Shown: piece by piece, positions 6,392 to 13,650 of the stretch
Layout: every line of letters starts with the position of its first letter
How positions within the stretch are numbered: position 1 is the first letter of the stretch
Virus record (IMG/VR): IMGVR_UViG_3300025703_000003
Span: 1-53,125 of that record
DNA from: a virus
DNA length: 53,125 nucleotides
Direction: 5' to 3' (one strand)
Program-made: the position numbers and the translations under genes
Notes under the pieces: model-generated
Databases searched by the model: none
What the model was told of the DNA's origin: nothing
Seen by the model: the letters and a program-made list of their open reading frames with translations, nothing else

Positions 6392-6973
6392 CTACACATG
6401 CGCGGCTCCGAACCACAGGGCCATCCGAGCCGGTACGATCATGCTCGCCGGTCGATCTGGAAAGAGCCCGAGACCCATGAGGACCATCGTACAATGAGTG
6501 CTGCAGATTATTGCATTGCCCCACGTACACGCCAACTTCGCGCCAGTGAGTCCGTCAGTGATTAGCGCGGGATATTCAAACCAGCCGTAATCAAGTCCCT
6601 GACACGACACGTCATTCGAGACGGCATTGGCTCTCAGTTCGTCGCTGACGTTGAAGTGAACTTTGGCATACAGGTGATGTTTGTAGTCGTAGAGTTGCCG
6701 ACGCTCGAAGCCCGCAAAACCCATCTCTGAGACTGCCGTGAGTCCGTCGATCGTCCCTCGAACGACCGCGGTGTGAGCGCACCAAGTGAAGCCTTTCAAG
6801 TCGGGCTCAGTAATAGTTAAAGCCTCTTGACCGAGCTTGATCGCGTCATCGGCCCACGTCCCGTGATCGATGAGAAGCAGGTCAGCGTCAGTCGCATCGG
6901 TACAGTTCTGACCCGCTTCGTACCACTCAATGGTGAATGACGGCACGACCAGAGTCATGCGATCGTTGGTCAC
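6392..6973 (-). CDS. Permuted papain-fold hydrolase (C92/YiiX-like)
   Basis: A 193-residue protein with the NlpC/P60-superfamily layout in permuted order: an early DADLLLIDHG strand, WCAHTAVVRG with the likely catalytic His at 67, a Glu at 83 (VSEMGF), and a late AIICSTHCTMVL helix with the likely nucleophile Cys at 157, followed by a Pro-containing end. This matches the YaeF/YiiX (peptidase C92) pattern of lipid- or peptide-bond hydrolases. It is ATGA-coupled to the glycosidase gene and is the last late gene. Likely role: cell-wall or envelope attack, or tail-associated. Confidence 0.65.
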   Translation of the reverse strand: MTNDRMTLVVPSFTIEWYEAGQNCTDATDADLLLIDHGTWADDAIKLGQEALTITEPDLKGFTWCAHTAVVRGTIDGLTAVSEMGFAGFERRQLYDYKHHLYAKVHFNVSDELRANAVSNDVSCQGLDYGWFEYPALITDGLTGAKLACTWGNAIICSTHCTMVLMGLGLFPDRPASMIVPARMALWFGAAHV

Positions 6974-8379
6974 GCGAAGAGCGCCTGCACGGCCGCAAAT
7001 GCGGGCTTCGGGTTCGTGTCGCCCTCACTCTGCATGCTGTGAACGATGCCCCACCAGCCGTCACCGCCGACTTGACCTTTGTTGGCGTAGTCCGCGAAGC
7101 AGTAGACGAAGAACGCTTCGATGAGCGCGATGCCAACGGTCAGTTGAATCAACGCGACCAGTTGCGTCGCTTGCGATGCCTCAGTCATCTCAGGCAAACC
7201 GTTTCCGCTATTTGCTGTGTTCGATGGGAAGCCACCCTCGGTGACCCACGACGGCTTCGTGACTCCAGCCGCCGCCATGAACGTCTGCGTCTGACCGGCG
7301 AGCGTCACAGCAGGCTCATTGCTTGGATAGGTGTAGAAGTGCCAGCCGTCGTAGTCGATGGACTGAGCGAAGTTTGGTAGTGCCTTCAACAGAGCGGCGC
7401 GCCACGTGACGTTCGTTTGATTCACGCCCGACACCGGCGCGATGTGGACGAAGCACGTCGGGTCGGCGGCCTTGCACTGCGCGTAGACGAGAGGCATTGC
7501 AATCGCGTAGTCACTCGCCAAGAAGGGTACTGACCCGTTCCACTGGGCGTAACCATTCGGCTCGTTCGGCCCTTCGATGTGTGCGCCCTTGACCTGTGAG
7601 CAGAACCACGCGCACGCCTCAGCGTATGCCTCGGGCGAGTACGGCAGACCTGGTGTGTAATTCCCAACGCCCGTTGTCGGTGGCGTTGCGGACGAGATGA
7701 ATCCATCGATGAGAAAGAGAACCGTAATCCCATACGTCGCAGCCAGCGTCTTGATTGCATTCGCCTTCGTAGCGATCGCCGCGTTGAACGTCCCATCGGC
7801 GTTGTAGAACGGAATCCCGCCTTCGGCATCCCACTGGTCGTGATAGTTCCACGTGATTTGAGTGCGAACGTACTTCACGCCGAGAGTCTTCATCTGGGCG
7901 AGAGAGGCCGCGTCCGTCCCGCCATTCATACCGAGCGCGAGAGGCGTGAGCGGCGTTACAGGAATTGTGCACGTAGTCGTCAATGTCAAGCCTTCGCCAT
8001 AAGTGAGCGTCAACGTATAGATGTAACCAGGAATCATGTAATCAAACGCAAACGAGCCCGCAAGAGGTTGGTTGACCAGCGGCCCTGTATTCCACGGTCC
8101 AGAATTGCTCGTGTCGGTGCCATCACGTGCGAGTTCAACGGGCTCAACACCTGACCAACTAACCGTGATTTCGTTCGCGCCGGTCTGCTTCGCAGTGAAT
8201 GTTGTCACGGGAGGTGGCGGCGGCGGTGTGACTCGCGTCACGTAGACAGTCGTCGGTGGAAAGTCCTGGTGTCTGGCGTCCCATGAGCGAACAGGCTTAC
8301 CGTTCAGTTCGGTCAGTGCGACCAAGTTCGCCTTAGTCAGTTGTGTTTGGGTTGGGCCTACTGTGGCTTCGTCGCTCAT
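6970..8379 (-). CDS. Clan-A glycoside hydrolase with FN3-like domain
   Basis: A 469-residue modular protein. Residues 17-50 are a module shared with the neighbouring papain-like protein. A run of prolines (52-57) leads to a fibronectin-III-like domain (about 58-145). Residues 146-469 form a TIM-barrel of the GH-A type: LGVKYVRTQITWNYHDQW, HIEGPNEPN with acid/base E273, and PSWVTEGGFPS with nucleophile E381. The exact GH family is uncertain (GH39/GH5-like). No signal peptide is seen, so export would be as part of the virion or through lysis. Confidence 0.8.
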   Translation of the reverse strand: MSDEATVGPTQTQLTKANLVALTELNGKPVRSWDARHQDFPPTTVYVTRVTPPPPPPVTTFTAKQTGANEITVSWSGVEPVELARDGTDTSNSGPWNTGPLVNQPLAGSFAFDYMIPGYIYTLTLTYGEGLTLTTTCTIPVTPLTPLALGMNGGTDAASLAQMKTLGVKYVRTQITWNYHDQWDAEGGIPFYNADGTFNAAIATKANAIKTLAATYGITVLFLIDGFISSATPPTTGVGNYTPGLPYSPEAYAEACAWFCSQVKGAHIEGPNEPNGYAQWNGSVPFLASDYAIAMPLVYAQCKAADPTCFVHIAPVSGVNQTNVTWRAALLKALPNFAQSIDYDGWHFYTYPSNEPAVTLAGQTQTFMAAAGVTKPSWVTEGGFPSNTANSGNGLPEMTEASQATQLVALIQLTVGIALIEAFFVYCFADYANKGQVGGDGWWGIVHSMQSEGDTNPKPAFAAVQALFA

Positions 8380-9452
8380 ATTTTTATGTACGCCCTGACT
8401 ATCTGTTGCAAGACCTGAAGGATCAGCTGCTCAGATTCACGGCTCAGCGCAAGGCCCATCGCCTTGTGAAGACCCTGCTCAAGTTCCTTGGCGCGCTTCT
8501 CGGCGTCCTCGAAAGTCTTGGATTCCTCTAGGCCGTGGAACTCGGTGCGCACCTTGTTGAGTATCTCTTCGAGAAACGACTCGTGGGCGGGGTTAGAGGG
8601 GGTATGAAGCGTCGGTGTCGCGTAGACCGTCGTCGGCGGGAAGTTCTGGTGCTTCGCGTCCCACGCACGAACGGGCTTGCCATTCATCTCCGTGACCGCG
8701 ATGAGGTTCTTCTCTTCCAGTAGTGCGGCTGAGGGCACCGGTACGGGTTTGCTCAACGGCACCAGAGAGGTCACGTCGCCTTGGCTGGCGAGCAGTGCGG
8801 CAAAAGTCTCCGTCGAGTAGTAGAAGTGCCCCTCCACGCCGTAGGACGTGCCCCAGGAGTTGACGAGGTGCCAGAGGTCGCTTGGGAGGTCGTAGCCGGT
8901 GCATTCGTACTCGTGACCGCCTCGAACGGTGGCTTCGCGAGCAATCGCAACAAGTCCACTCGCGTCAGGCGTGTCGAAACTGGTGTACCAGTCCGAGCCG
9001 ACCATGAACGGCCCCGACTGGATGGCGGTATGTGCGGCAGCGACCGAAAGGGCATGCAGATAGCCCGAGCAGAGACCCTTGGCCTGAGCGGCCTTCGCCA
9101 CTGAGAGACCCGACGAGCCATTGTCATTGGGTGGGTAGGGACCATCGCCGTCGATAGTCTCAGCCGCCGAATACAACGCCAGTGCCTCGTTCTCGTCGAG
9201 CACCAACCCAGCGGCGATGAGAGCCGCGAGGTCGCCGTCGTCGGGGTTTGTCCCAAGGATTCCAGTACAGGCGTTGCCCGTGCAAGATCCCACGTCGCCC
9301 TGGTTGAGCACCGGGATAACGCGGTCCCACTGGACGGTGACGATGGTGTCGGCCTCGGGGAGCACATACGCCAGCGAGCGTTCGTCGTGGTTGACATGCC
9401 TGCCCAATCTCTTTCCCTCGACGATGATTTCGGGAATTAGGCGAGTGGTCAT
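8376..9452 (-). CDS. Papain-like (C1) cysteine peptidase
   Basis: A 358-residue protein with the full C1 triad: Q51 and C57 in NQGDVGSCTGNA, H180 in GGHEYECTGYD, and N198 in NSWGTSYGVEGHFYYS. Residues 248-280 are the module shared with the glycosidase (AVTEMNGKPVRAWDAKH), and the last 75 residues are a charged coiled coil. C1 peptidases are unusual in phages. Placement between glycosidase and membrane genes suggests a virion-associated or lytic enzyme. Confidence 0.85.
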   Translation of the reverse strand: MTTRLIPEIIVEGKRLGRHVNHDERSLAYVLPEADTIVTVQWDRVIPVLNQGDVGSCTGNACTGILGTNPDDGDLAALIAAGLVLDENEALALYSAAETIDGDGPYPPNDNGSSGLSVAKAAQAKGLCSGYLHALSVAAAHTAIQSGPFMVGSDWYTSFDTPDASGLVAIAREATVRGGHEYECTGYDLPSDLWHLVNSWGTSYGVEGHFYYSTETFAALLASQGDVTSLVPLSKPVPVPSAALLEEKNLIAVTEMNGKPVRAWDAKHQNFPPTTVYATPTLHTPSNPAHESFLEEILNKVRTEFHGLEESKTFEDAEKRAKELEQGLHKAMGLALSRESEQLILQVLQQIVRAYIKI

Positions 9453-9964
9453 TGCTTCACTCTCTTCGCTAGTTGCTTGGCCGCAACTTTCTTCACGGCC
9501 TTCTTGGCTGGTGCGGCTTTCTTGACGACCTTTTTGGTGGTCGACTTCGTTTTCGGTATCGACGTGGTGACGTTCACTGGTCGTTTCAGCGCGTCCATGT
9601 GCGCCAGATGCTGAGCGTCCATCTTGTCGTGAAGCGCAACGTTCGCCGCCGCCGTGTTTCGCGTGAGCGAATCAATCTTCGCGTGCAGGTCATTCATTTT
9701 CTTACTCATCAACTCTCCTTTGTCTTGTTGGGATTCCAGCAGAGGTTTCACAACCTCGCGATGATGGCGTTCGAGTTCCTCGTGATGAATCTTGGCGAGT
9801 CCAGCCTTGACCCACTTTTTGAGGAACCACTGCCAGCAGATATTGATGACGACGAACACGAATACGCCCGCGACGATATTTCCCCACCAGACAATGGGGT
9901 GAGCCTGCGAGAAGAGGAAGTGTCGAGTGGCGTCAAAGTCATGCGCTATGTGATGAAGGAACAT
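9449..9964 (-). CDS. Membrane/coiled-coil protein with Lys-Ala tail
   Basis: A 171-residue protein with one membrane span (about residues 24-47), then a charged coiled coil, then a lysine-alanine tail (KKAAPAKKAVKKVAAKQ) like those of histone H1-type proteins. A near-perfect AAGGAG ribosome-binding site precedes an in-frame ATG at 9709 (MSKKMNDLHAK), so a soluble 85-residue form may also be made. It lies in the lysis island and could be a holin-associated or DNA/wall-binding protein. Confidence 0.75.
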   Translation of the reverse strand: MFLHHIAHDFDATRHFLFSQAHPIVWWGNIVAGVFVFVVINICWQWFLKKWVKAGLAKIHHEELERHHREVVKPLLESQQDKGELMSKKMNDLHAKIDSLTRNTAAANVALHDKMDAQHLAHMDALKRPVNVTTSIPKTKSTTKKVVKKAAPAKKAVKKVAAKQLAKRVKQ

Positions 9965-10004
9965 TTCCCCTCATGGTAGGACGCAGCGAAGCGCCAAACG
10001 CGGA

Positions 10005-10340
10005 TTAGGCGTTCTGTGTCGGGGCCTGTGGCGAGAGAATCAACTGCGTCGGTGCGCTTGCGCCCACATCGAAGACCTCTGAGCCCGTCCATGCCACGCC
10101 AGCGACGGTGAAGTCCACCGTGACCGTGACAGCCGCGTCGAGCGGGCCATCGGCAGTCGCGACGAAGCCCGACTGGTCGGCGGCTGGGGTGCAGGTGATC
10201 GCGGCAGGGTCCGAGGACGTCACTGTGAGACTTCCAGCATCGATCGTCGGGGCCGTGGTCGGGTTGTTGGCGGCGTCTTCGAAGACGAAGATCACGTCAG
10301 AATTCTGGTTGTCGGCTAGGCCGAATGGTACGTTACTCAT
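10005..10340 (-). CDS. Ig-like virion protein, 111 aa
   Basis: It starts MSNVPFGLADNQNSDVIF at 10340. The composition is rich in Thr, Val, Ala and Asp with regular beta-strand-like blocks (AAVTVTVDFTVAGVAW), typical of a single Ig-like or decoration domain. It is ATGA-coupled to the 54-residue gene upstream. A role as a small virion surface protein is an inference. Confidence 0.7.
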   Translation of the reverse strand: MSNVPFGLADNQNSDVIFVFEDAANNPTTAPTIDAGSLTVTSSDPAAITCTPAADQSGFVATADGPLDAAVTVTVDFTVAGVAWTGSEVFDVGASAPTQLILSPQAPTQNA

Positions 10341-10501
10341 TGATTCTCCTTAGGTGTTTGAGGCTCGAGAATTACTTTTACTGCGGGGTTCGATTCGTTC
10401 ACTACATGGATCGTAACGCTGACTTCGATTCCTTCGTCCAGCCGTCGAAGTATCGCTTCGAGAAGTTCTCTGGTACGTCGACGACCTTCGAGTTCGTCCA
10501 C
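10337..10501 (-). CDS. Small helical/strand protein, 54 aa
   Basis: It uses a GTG start at 10501, directly after the holin-like gene stop. It begins MDELEGRRRTRELLEAILRRL, a charged amphipathic helix, followed by VSVTIHVVNESNPAVKVILEP, two likely strands. An AAGGAG site for the next gene lies within its last codons, and its TGA overlaps the next ATG. Not recognised. Confidence 0.7.
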   Translation of the reverse strand: MDELEGRRRTRELLEAILRRLDEGIEVSVTIHVVNESNPAVKVILEPQTPKENQ

Positions 10502-10690
10502 CTAGAGCTCCGTGGCGAACCACAGGTGCAGGCAGACCGCGATAAGCCCAGCGCCGAGCCACACGGCCCAGTTGGTGATGAAGACCGTTCCTGAGGCCAC
10601 GATGATGAGCAGCGCGAAACACACGATCGCCAAGATGAGCCACAGCGGTAGTCGCCGCCTGCGCGTTGGGGCTGGTGAAGGGTTAGTCAT
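10502..10690 (-). CDS. Two-span membrane protein, holin candidate
   Basis: A 62-residue protein: a short N-terminus with four consecutive arginines (TRRRRLP), then two hydrophobic segments (LWLILAIVCFALLIIVAS and WAVWLGAGLIAVCLHLWF). Small size, two spans, a basic N-terminus and nearness to the NlpC/P60 gene fit a holin. AAGGAAAG precedes the ATG at 10690. Holins lack sequence motifs, so this rests on topology and position. Confidence 0.6.
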   Translation of the reverse strand: MTNPSPAPTRRRRLPLWLILAIVCFALLIIVASGTVFITNWAVWLGAGLIAVCLHLWFATEL

Positions 10691-10706
10691 AACTTTCCTT
10701 TCCTTT

Positions 10707-10757
10707 CTAGAGCCGGGTAACCACGACAACGAGGACGATTAAAAGTAGACCGAGCAC
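10707..10757 (-). CDS. Hydrophobic micro-ORF, 16 aa
   Basis: A GTG at 10757, preceded by AAGGTG, opens a 16-codon frame encoding MLGLLLIVLVVVVTRL. Every residue but the last three or so is hydrophobic, consistent with a single membrane span. It lies between two membrane protein genes of the lysis island. It could be a lysis regulator or chance, so confidence is limited. Confidence 0.4.
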   Translation of the reverse strand: MLGLLLIVLVVVVTRL

Positions 10758-10766
10758 GTCTTCACC

Positions 10767-11393
10767 TTACGCCCCTTCGTCGTCTTTCAGGCGTTCTTGC
10801 TCTTGCACGACGCTTTCTAGCAAATCACGCGAACTACCTCCGCCATCGGTGTGCATGTCCTTCACGAGAGCGGTGGTGTCCTTTTGAATCGCCCCTAGGA
10901 GTTCGGCCTGACGCGCCTCGCCTGCCTCGTGCTCCTGAGCAACGGCATCTCTAACTTCTGCGACCGAAGCAGGAACGGGCTTGCCGGCGAGTTCGCTGAC
11001 GGCTAACTCGATGCTCGAGACCGAGTTGTGGAGGCTCGCGACGTCGTCTTGAATCTTCAGTACCGTGCCGTTCTGTTGCCCGAAGCGAGTTGACATCGCG
11101 AGTACGGCTTCGGAGTTTTCCTTTGTCTCAGCGGTAGCGGCTCTCGTCGCTTCGATTGCAGTAGCGGCGTTGGCGTTGGCGTCTTTGATCTGTTCCATGA
11201 ACCCGGGCGGCGGGTCCGGTTCGAGGTCTGACTTCGGGCGCCCGACGATGAACTCTCTCAGTTCGTGGACGGACTTGAACTGCTTCGATAGATAAATACC
11301 AAGTCCCGAGAGAATCGCAATGATGACGCCATCGGCGATTTCCGTGAATGACGAGGGGTGCGGCGCGGCCTGTTGGACGATAACAGACAGCAC
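10767..11393 (-). CDS. Membrane-anchored coiled-coil protein
   Basis: A 208-residue protein with a single N-terminal membrane span (VIIAILSGLGIYLS, about residues 23-37) and a long Ala/Glu-rich coiled coil (from about residue 66), ending in a charged tail. It directly follows the NlpC/P60 gene. It resembles class II-type holin or spanin-like accessory proteins only in topology; no family is recognised. Confidence 0.7.
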   Translation of the reverse strand: MLSVIVQQAAPHPSSFTEIADGVIIAILSGLGIYLSKQFKSVHELREFIVGRPKSDLEPDPPPGFMEQIKDANANAATAIEATRAATAETKENSEAVLAMSTRFGQQNGTVLKIQDDVASLHNSVSSIELAVSELAGKPVPASVAEVRDAVAQEHEAGEARQAELLGAIQKDTTALVKDMHTDGGGSSRDLLESVVQEQERLKDDEGA

Positions 11394-11395
11394 GT

Positions 11396-12016
11396 CTACT
11401 TCTTTGGTGGGAAGCGAACGGCCTTCGCTCTCGTGTTGACTCGTAGGAACGTCCGCGGGCGAGTGTCGAGTCGTAGTGGCTGAATGAACGGCCCACCAGG
11501 TTGCCCGTGACTCACGACCATCGGTACGGGCTTCACTGCGACGACGATTGAAATGTGCTCATCACCGTTCGGTCCGTAGGCGGCGTAGTCACCGGGACGT
11601 AGTTCAGCAATGTCGGTGAATCGCCTTATCGCACTTCGCCAGAACGAACCGGAGTTTCCTGCGCCGCTGGCCCACGGGTAACCAGATGGACTGATGTCCA
11701 AGCCCGCGAGCGCGGCTGAAATCTCGCTCGACCCTGAGCAGTCTGTGATGACGACGTGCCGATTGCCCCACAGTTTCGTGTTCAACCAGTTGCGAGCGAA
11801 GGGTATCGGTCGAATCTCGTCGTAGTCCGTCGGCATCGTCGAGTGCTTGTGTCGCGCCCAGTACATCGCCCACTGCGCTATTGCTGGCCCGGCGTTGTGG
11901 TTGACCTTCGACTTTGCGAGATCGATCGACCTGCGAATCACCCCTTGAACAGGCGCGTCGAAATCTATCTTGCTCGGATTACTCGGGTCGGTTATCCGTG
12001 CGGTCATGGTCGACAT
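11396..12016 (-). CDS. NlpC/P60-type peptidoglycan hydrolase
   Basis: A 206-residue protein with the NlpC/P60 layout: nucleophile C93 in VITDCSGSSEIS, H154 in RPGDYAAYGPNGDEHISIVV, and a third polar residue in VVSHG (about 170). The N-terminal 80 residues may be a pre-domain. It would cleave peptide bonds in peptidoglycan and is the best endolysin candidate, given the adjacent holin-like genes. The ATG at 12007 (MTARITD), better spaced from AGGA, is an alternative start. Confidence 0.82.
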   Translation of the reverse strand: MSTMTARITDPSNPSKIDFDAPVQGVIRRSIDLAKSKVNHNAGPAIAQWAMYWARHKHSTMPTDYDEIRPIPFARNWLNTKLWGNRHVVITDCSGSSEISAALAGLDISPSGYPWASGAGNSGSFWRSAIRRFTDIAELRPGDYAAYGPNGDEHISIVVAVKPVPMVVSHGQPGGPFIQPLRLDTRPRTFLRVNTRAKAVRFPPKK

Positions 12017-12047
12017 CCTAACTGTCGGATTGTTGCGTGGAGGGGCA

Positions 12048-12980
12048 TCACATCATCATGATTATCTGCACAGCGACCCCGTTAATCATGGTGTTCGTCG
12101 AAGCGTACGCAATCGCGACCCAGTGACCGAGGCCGTCCGTGGCGAGAGATTCCCAGTTCGCCGCTGACGGAGGAGCGCCGCCGAACGCCCACGTCACACC
12201 ATTGTCAGTGGAAATCATGGTGTAGGCCGAACCACCGTTAACCGCGACCCAGTTTCCTGCGCCGTCGGTGGTGAGTGATTGCCAATTATACGCCGCTGGA
12301 GGGGCGCCGCCCGCGCTCCACGTGACGCCGTTGTTGGAAGAAATCATGGTGTACGACGGGCCAATTCCAATCGAAACCGCGACCCAATGACCGGCACCGT
12401 CCGTGGCTAGTGAACGCCAGTAAGCCGATACCGGTGCGGCGCCGCCCGCCGACCAGGTGACGCCGTTGTCAGTGGAAATCATGGTGTTCGAAGAATTGGC
12501 AATCGCGACCCAATGACCGGCACCGTCCGTGGCGAGAGGGAACCAGGAATCCGATACCGGTGCGGCGCCGCCCGCCGACCAGGTGACGCCGTTGTCAGTG
12601 GAAATCATGGTGTTCGTCGAAGCGTACGCAATCGCGACCCAGTGACCGAGGCCGTCCGTGGCGAGAGATTCCCATTGATCTGCTGCCGGTGCAGCGCCGC
12701 CCGCCGACCAGGTGACGCCGTTGTTCGAGGAAATCATGGTGTTGGTCGAACTGTTCGCAATCGCGACCCAATGACCGGCACCGTCCGTGGCGAGAGATTG
12801 CCAGGAATCCGCTGACGGTGCCGCCCCTCCTGCACTCCACGTCACACCATTGTCAGTGGAAATCATGGTGTTCGTCGAAGAATTGGCAATCGCGACCCAG
12901 TTTCCTAGTCTATCGGTGGCGAGTGATTGCCAGTTATCCGATACCGGTGCTGCACCACCCGCTATCCACGAGATACTCAC
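12048..12980 (-). CDS. Seven-repeat propeller, putative receptor-binding protein
   Basis: A 310-residue protein of seven tandem repeats of about 42-44 residues with the core ISTDNGVTWSAGGAAP followed by W.SLATDGAGHWVAIA. The SxDxGxTW core is the Asp-box/BNR signature of sialidase-like propeller blades, and seven copies fit one closed seven-bladed propeller. The GTG start forms a GTGA overlap with the micro-ORF upstream. It lies at the end of the tail genes and likely binds a host surface sugar. Confidence 0.85.
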   Translation of the reverse strand: MSISWIAGGAAPVSDNWQSLATDRLGNWVAIANSSTNTMISTDNGVTWSAGGAAPSADSWQSLATDGAGHWVAIANSSTNTMISSNNGVTWSAGGAAPAADQWESLATDGLGHWVAIAYASTNTMISTDNGVTWSAGGAAPVSDSWFPLATDGAGHWVAIANSSNTMISTDNGVTWSAGGAAPVSAYWRSLATDGAGHWVAVSIGIGPSYTMISSNNGVTWSAGGAPPAAYNWQSLTTDGAGNWVAVNGGSAYTMISTDNGVTWAFGGAPPSAANWESLATDGLGHWVAIAYASTNTMINGVAVQIIMMM

Positions 12981-13033
12981 GGAGTCACCGAGAACACGTA
13001 GTCAACCACAATGTCACTGGTCAATGAATTCAT
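12977..13033 (-). CDS. Micro-ORF between tail genes, 18 aa
   Basis: A frame of 18 codons (MNSLTSDIVVDYVFSVTP) starts on the ATG that overlaps the TAA of the upstream gene and ends in a TGA overlapping the GTG of the propeller gene. It may be translated only to carry ribosomes to the next gene. No function is proposed. Confidence 0.4.
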   Translation of the reverse strand: MNSLTSDIVVDYVFSVTP

Positions 13034-13650
13034 TAGACCGTCGCGGTCAAGACGCTGAAGGACATATCAACCGCGCTGGAAGAACTAGACACGCCGTTCA
13101 CTTTTGTCAAATTCGGGACGCGATACGGCGTGCACGTCCACGCGGTCGGCGTCGTCGTGACACTGAGTCCCGTGAGTCCCGTGACATCAGACCCATTGAC
13201 CTGAACCTTCATCGTGACTGATCCAGTTCCGGTGTCGCCCTTCGCGCCGACGACGTAGGTGGCACCACCAGGAACGTATACGCCAGGCAGTGTCTGAGCG
13301 GGAACAGAACCGAGAATGGCATATCCGAGTACTGATTGCAGACCACCGCCAACAACCGCCATCGTGCCGAGAACGATTCGGTCGGTACCGTCGACCAAGA
13401 CGAGAACTGAATCGCCCACGGTCGGCGTGTACCAACTTTGATAACTAACGCCCGTCCACTGTGTCCCGCCGGTCACGCCGCCAGGGGCGACGTCGATACT
13501 TGGTGGCGTGTCATTGACCGTGACGACGACCGCCCATACGAGACGAGTGATGGTCTGTTTCGGAACCGCGACGTCGGCCTGAGATCGCACTGCGTCAGCG
13601 ACGTCGCGAATCCGAGCGTGGAGATCAGGAGACGGAGTGTCGTTACTCAC
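13033..13650 (-). CDS. Baseplate/tail protein with OB-like domain
   Basis: A 205-residue protein. Residues 30-100 include WYTPTVGDSVLVLVDGTDRIVLG, resembling the OB-type domain of gp45/gpV-like or siphovirus tail-tip proteins. The second half is Gly/Thr/Val-rich with beta repeats. It is ATGA-coupled to the hub-like protein upstream, so a tail-tip role is likely. Confidence 0.6.
   Translation of the reverse strand: MSNDTPSPDLHARIRDVADAVRSQADVAVPKQTITRLVWAVVVTVNDTPPSIDVAPGGVTGGTQWTGVSYQSWYTPTVGDSVLVLVDGTDRIVLGTMAVVGGGLQSVLGYAILGSVPAQTLPGVYVPGGATYVVGAKGDTGTGSVTMKVQVNGSDVTGLTGLSVTTTPTAWTCTPYRVPNLTKVNGVSSSSSAVDMSFSVLTATV

Noticed and set aside
10350-10643. Minus-strand Arg-rich open frame of 97 codons
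   Set aside because: It is a shadow of the holin-like gene and of the 54-residue gene, which have start sites and couple to neighbours.
12048-12980. Possible CRISPR-like array
   Set aside because: The repeats are coding, about 126-132 bp long, and are propeller blades; there are no short repeats with unique spacers anywhere in the window.
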